A DNA stretch of 13,588 nt from Bacteroidota bacterium (GTDB lineage: Bacteria > Bacteroidota > Bacteroidia > Flavobacteriales > Weeksellaceae), in contig JAEWHB010000134.1 of NCBI GenBank assembly GCA_023388015.1, forward strand, positions 1 through 13,588, read 5' to 3'. Position numbers and translations under genes: made by a program. Shown here in pieces: positions 13,342-13,588 of the stretch; the stretch's first letter is position 1; each line of letters starts with the position of its first letter. The notes under the pieces were generated by a model. The model was not told where the DNA came from, made no database searches, and worked only from the letters and a program-made list of their open reading frames with translations.

Positions 13342-13503
13342 ATGTTCTGATTTAAACTTTTTCCCACATTTATTTTAAGATGAATAAGATTTTAAAATCA
13401 TTTTTCTTTTTGAGACTATATTATGTAGGTGTTAATTTATTTGGTACAAATATAAAGATCGAAAATATACTAAATTTATAGTGCAAAGCCGGATTTATAG
13501 TTA

Positions 13504-13511
13504 TATCTTTC
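13504..13511 (+). promoter_or_regulatory. Weak candidate -7 box for the cold-shock gene
   Basis: TATCTTTC differs from TAnnTTTG only in the last base and is followed by GCC, much like the helicase promoter context. No good -33 box is seen. If real, the cold-shock mRNA would have a leader of only about 10-15 nt. The remainder of 13342-13503 is AT-rich and shows nothing else I can support. Confidence 0.3.
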
Positions 13512-13527
13512 GCCAAATTATAATTTT

Positions 13528-13588
13528 ATGAATAAAGGTACTGTCAAATTCTTCAATGAAACCAAAGGTTACGGATTTATTAAAGATG
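13528..13588 (+). CDS. CspA-family cold-shock protein (partial, 3' end outside the window)
   Basis: The first 20 codons read MNKGTVKFFNETKGYGFIKD, the classic start of a cold-shock domain. They include the G-x-V-K-F-F-N strand and the KGYGFI RNP1-type motif (KGFGFI in many homologues) whose aromatic side chains stack on single-stranded RNA. Complete members are about 63-70 residues, or longer if fused to a C-terminal domain as in some Bacteroidota; the end lies beyond the window. The protein is expected to act as an RNA chaperone in the cytoplasm. It sits 230 bp after a DEAD-box helicase gene, a functional pairing seen with cold-adapted RNA handling, but has a separate transcript because of the terminator at 13315. 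Confidence 0.93.
   Translation, partial: MNKGTVKFFNETKGYGFIKD

Noticed and set aside
13380..13481. A 33-residue plus-strand ORF between the helicase terminator and the cold-shock gene
   Set aside because: The start ATG has no supporting context, the composition equals the surrounding AT-rich DNA, and no family is recognised.

Overview
The window is a typical stretch of a low-GC Bacteroidota chromosome, most likely a flavobacterium of the Chryseobacterium group (family Weeksellaceae). The basis is the AT-rich intergenic DNA, the lack of clear Shine-Dalgarno sites, several sequences fitting the Bacteroidota promoter (TTTG, about 19-21 bp, TAnnTTTG), and protein families that look like those of Chryseobacterium relatives. 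The genus is inferred from memory of such proteins, not from a search.

Layout. Positions 1-1101 (minus) hold a periplasmic protein of unknown function followed by the start of an S9 oligopeptidase that runs off the left edge. Positions 1102-1433 contain a roughly 168-bp, almost fully palindromic MITE-like element, then a small transaldolase gene (1434-2090, plus) with a terminator. Positions 2143-4263 (minus) hold a lipoprotein polysaccharide deacetylase and an MFS transporter. Positions 4389-7046 (minus) are a tight series: small membrane protein, prmC, an NTF2-like exported protein, a duplicated lipocalin-like exported protein, and a VOC-family protein whose last codons are cut off by an in-frame TGA.

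Positions 7224-9963 (minus) form a methionine unit. It has a promoter, a canonical SAM-I riboswitch with terminator and a visible antiterminator pairing, a trans-sulfuration PLP enzyme and homoserine dehydrogenase. A long-armed hairpin with a T-tract sits between the two enzymes. This is the best-supported regulatory circuit in the window: SAM should shut off synthesis of homoserine and of sulfur-containing intermediates together.

Positions 10121-10710 hold a tetranucleotide microsatellite abutting the stop codon of a beta-barrel outer-membrane protein gene. A divergent gene for a GreA/GreB-like factor follows (10784-11230, plus). The right end has a DEAD-box RNA helicase with an Arg/Gly-rich tail and a structured ~150-nt leader (11336-13297), a strong terminator, and the first 20 codons of a CspA-type cold-shock protein. 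Helicase plus Csp suggests a locus for RNA remodelling at low temperature.

I see no CRISPR array, tRNA, rRNA, prophage or transposase gene, and no clear new multi-gene defence or biosynthetic system. The items most worth a second look are the palindromic element, the hairpin inside the met operon, the helicase leader, and the VOC gene with its stop codon.
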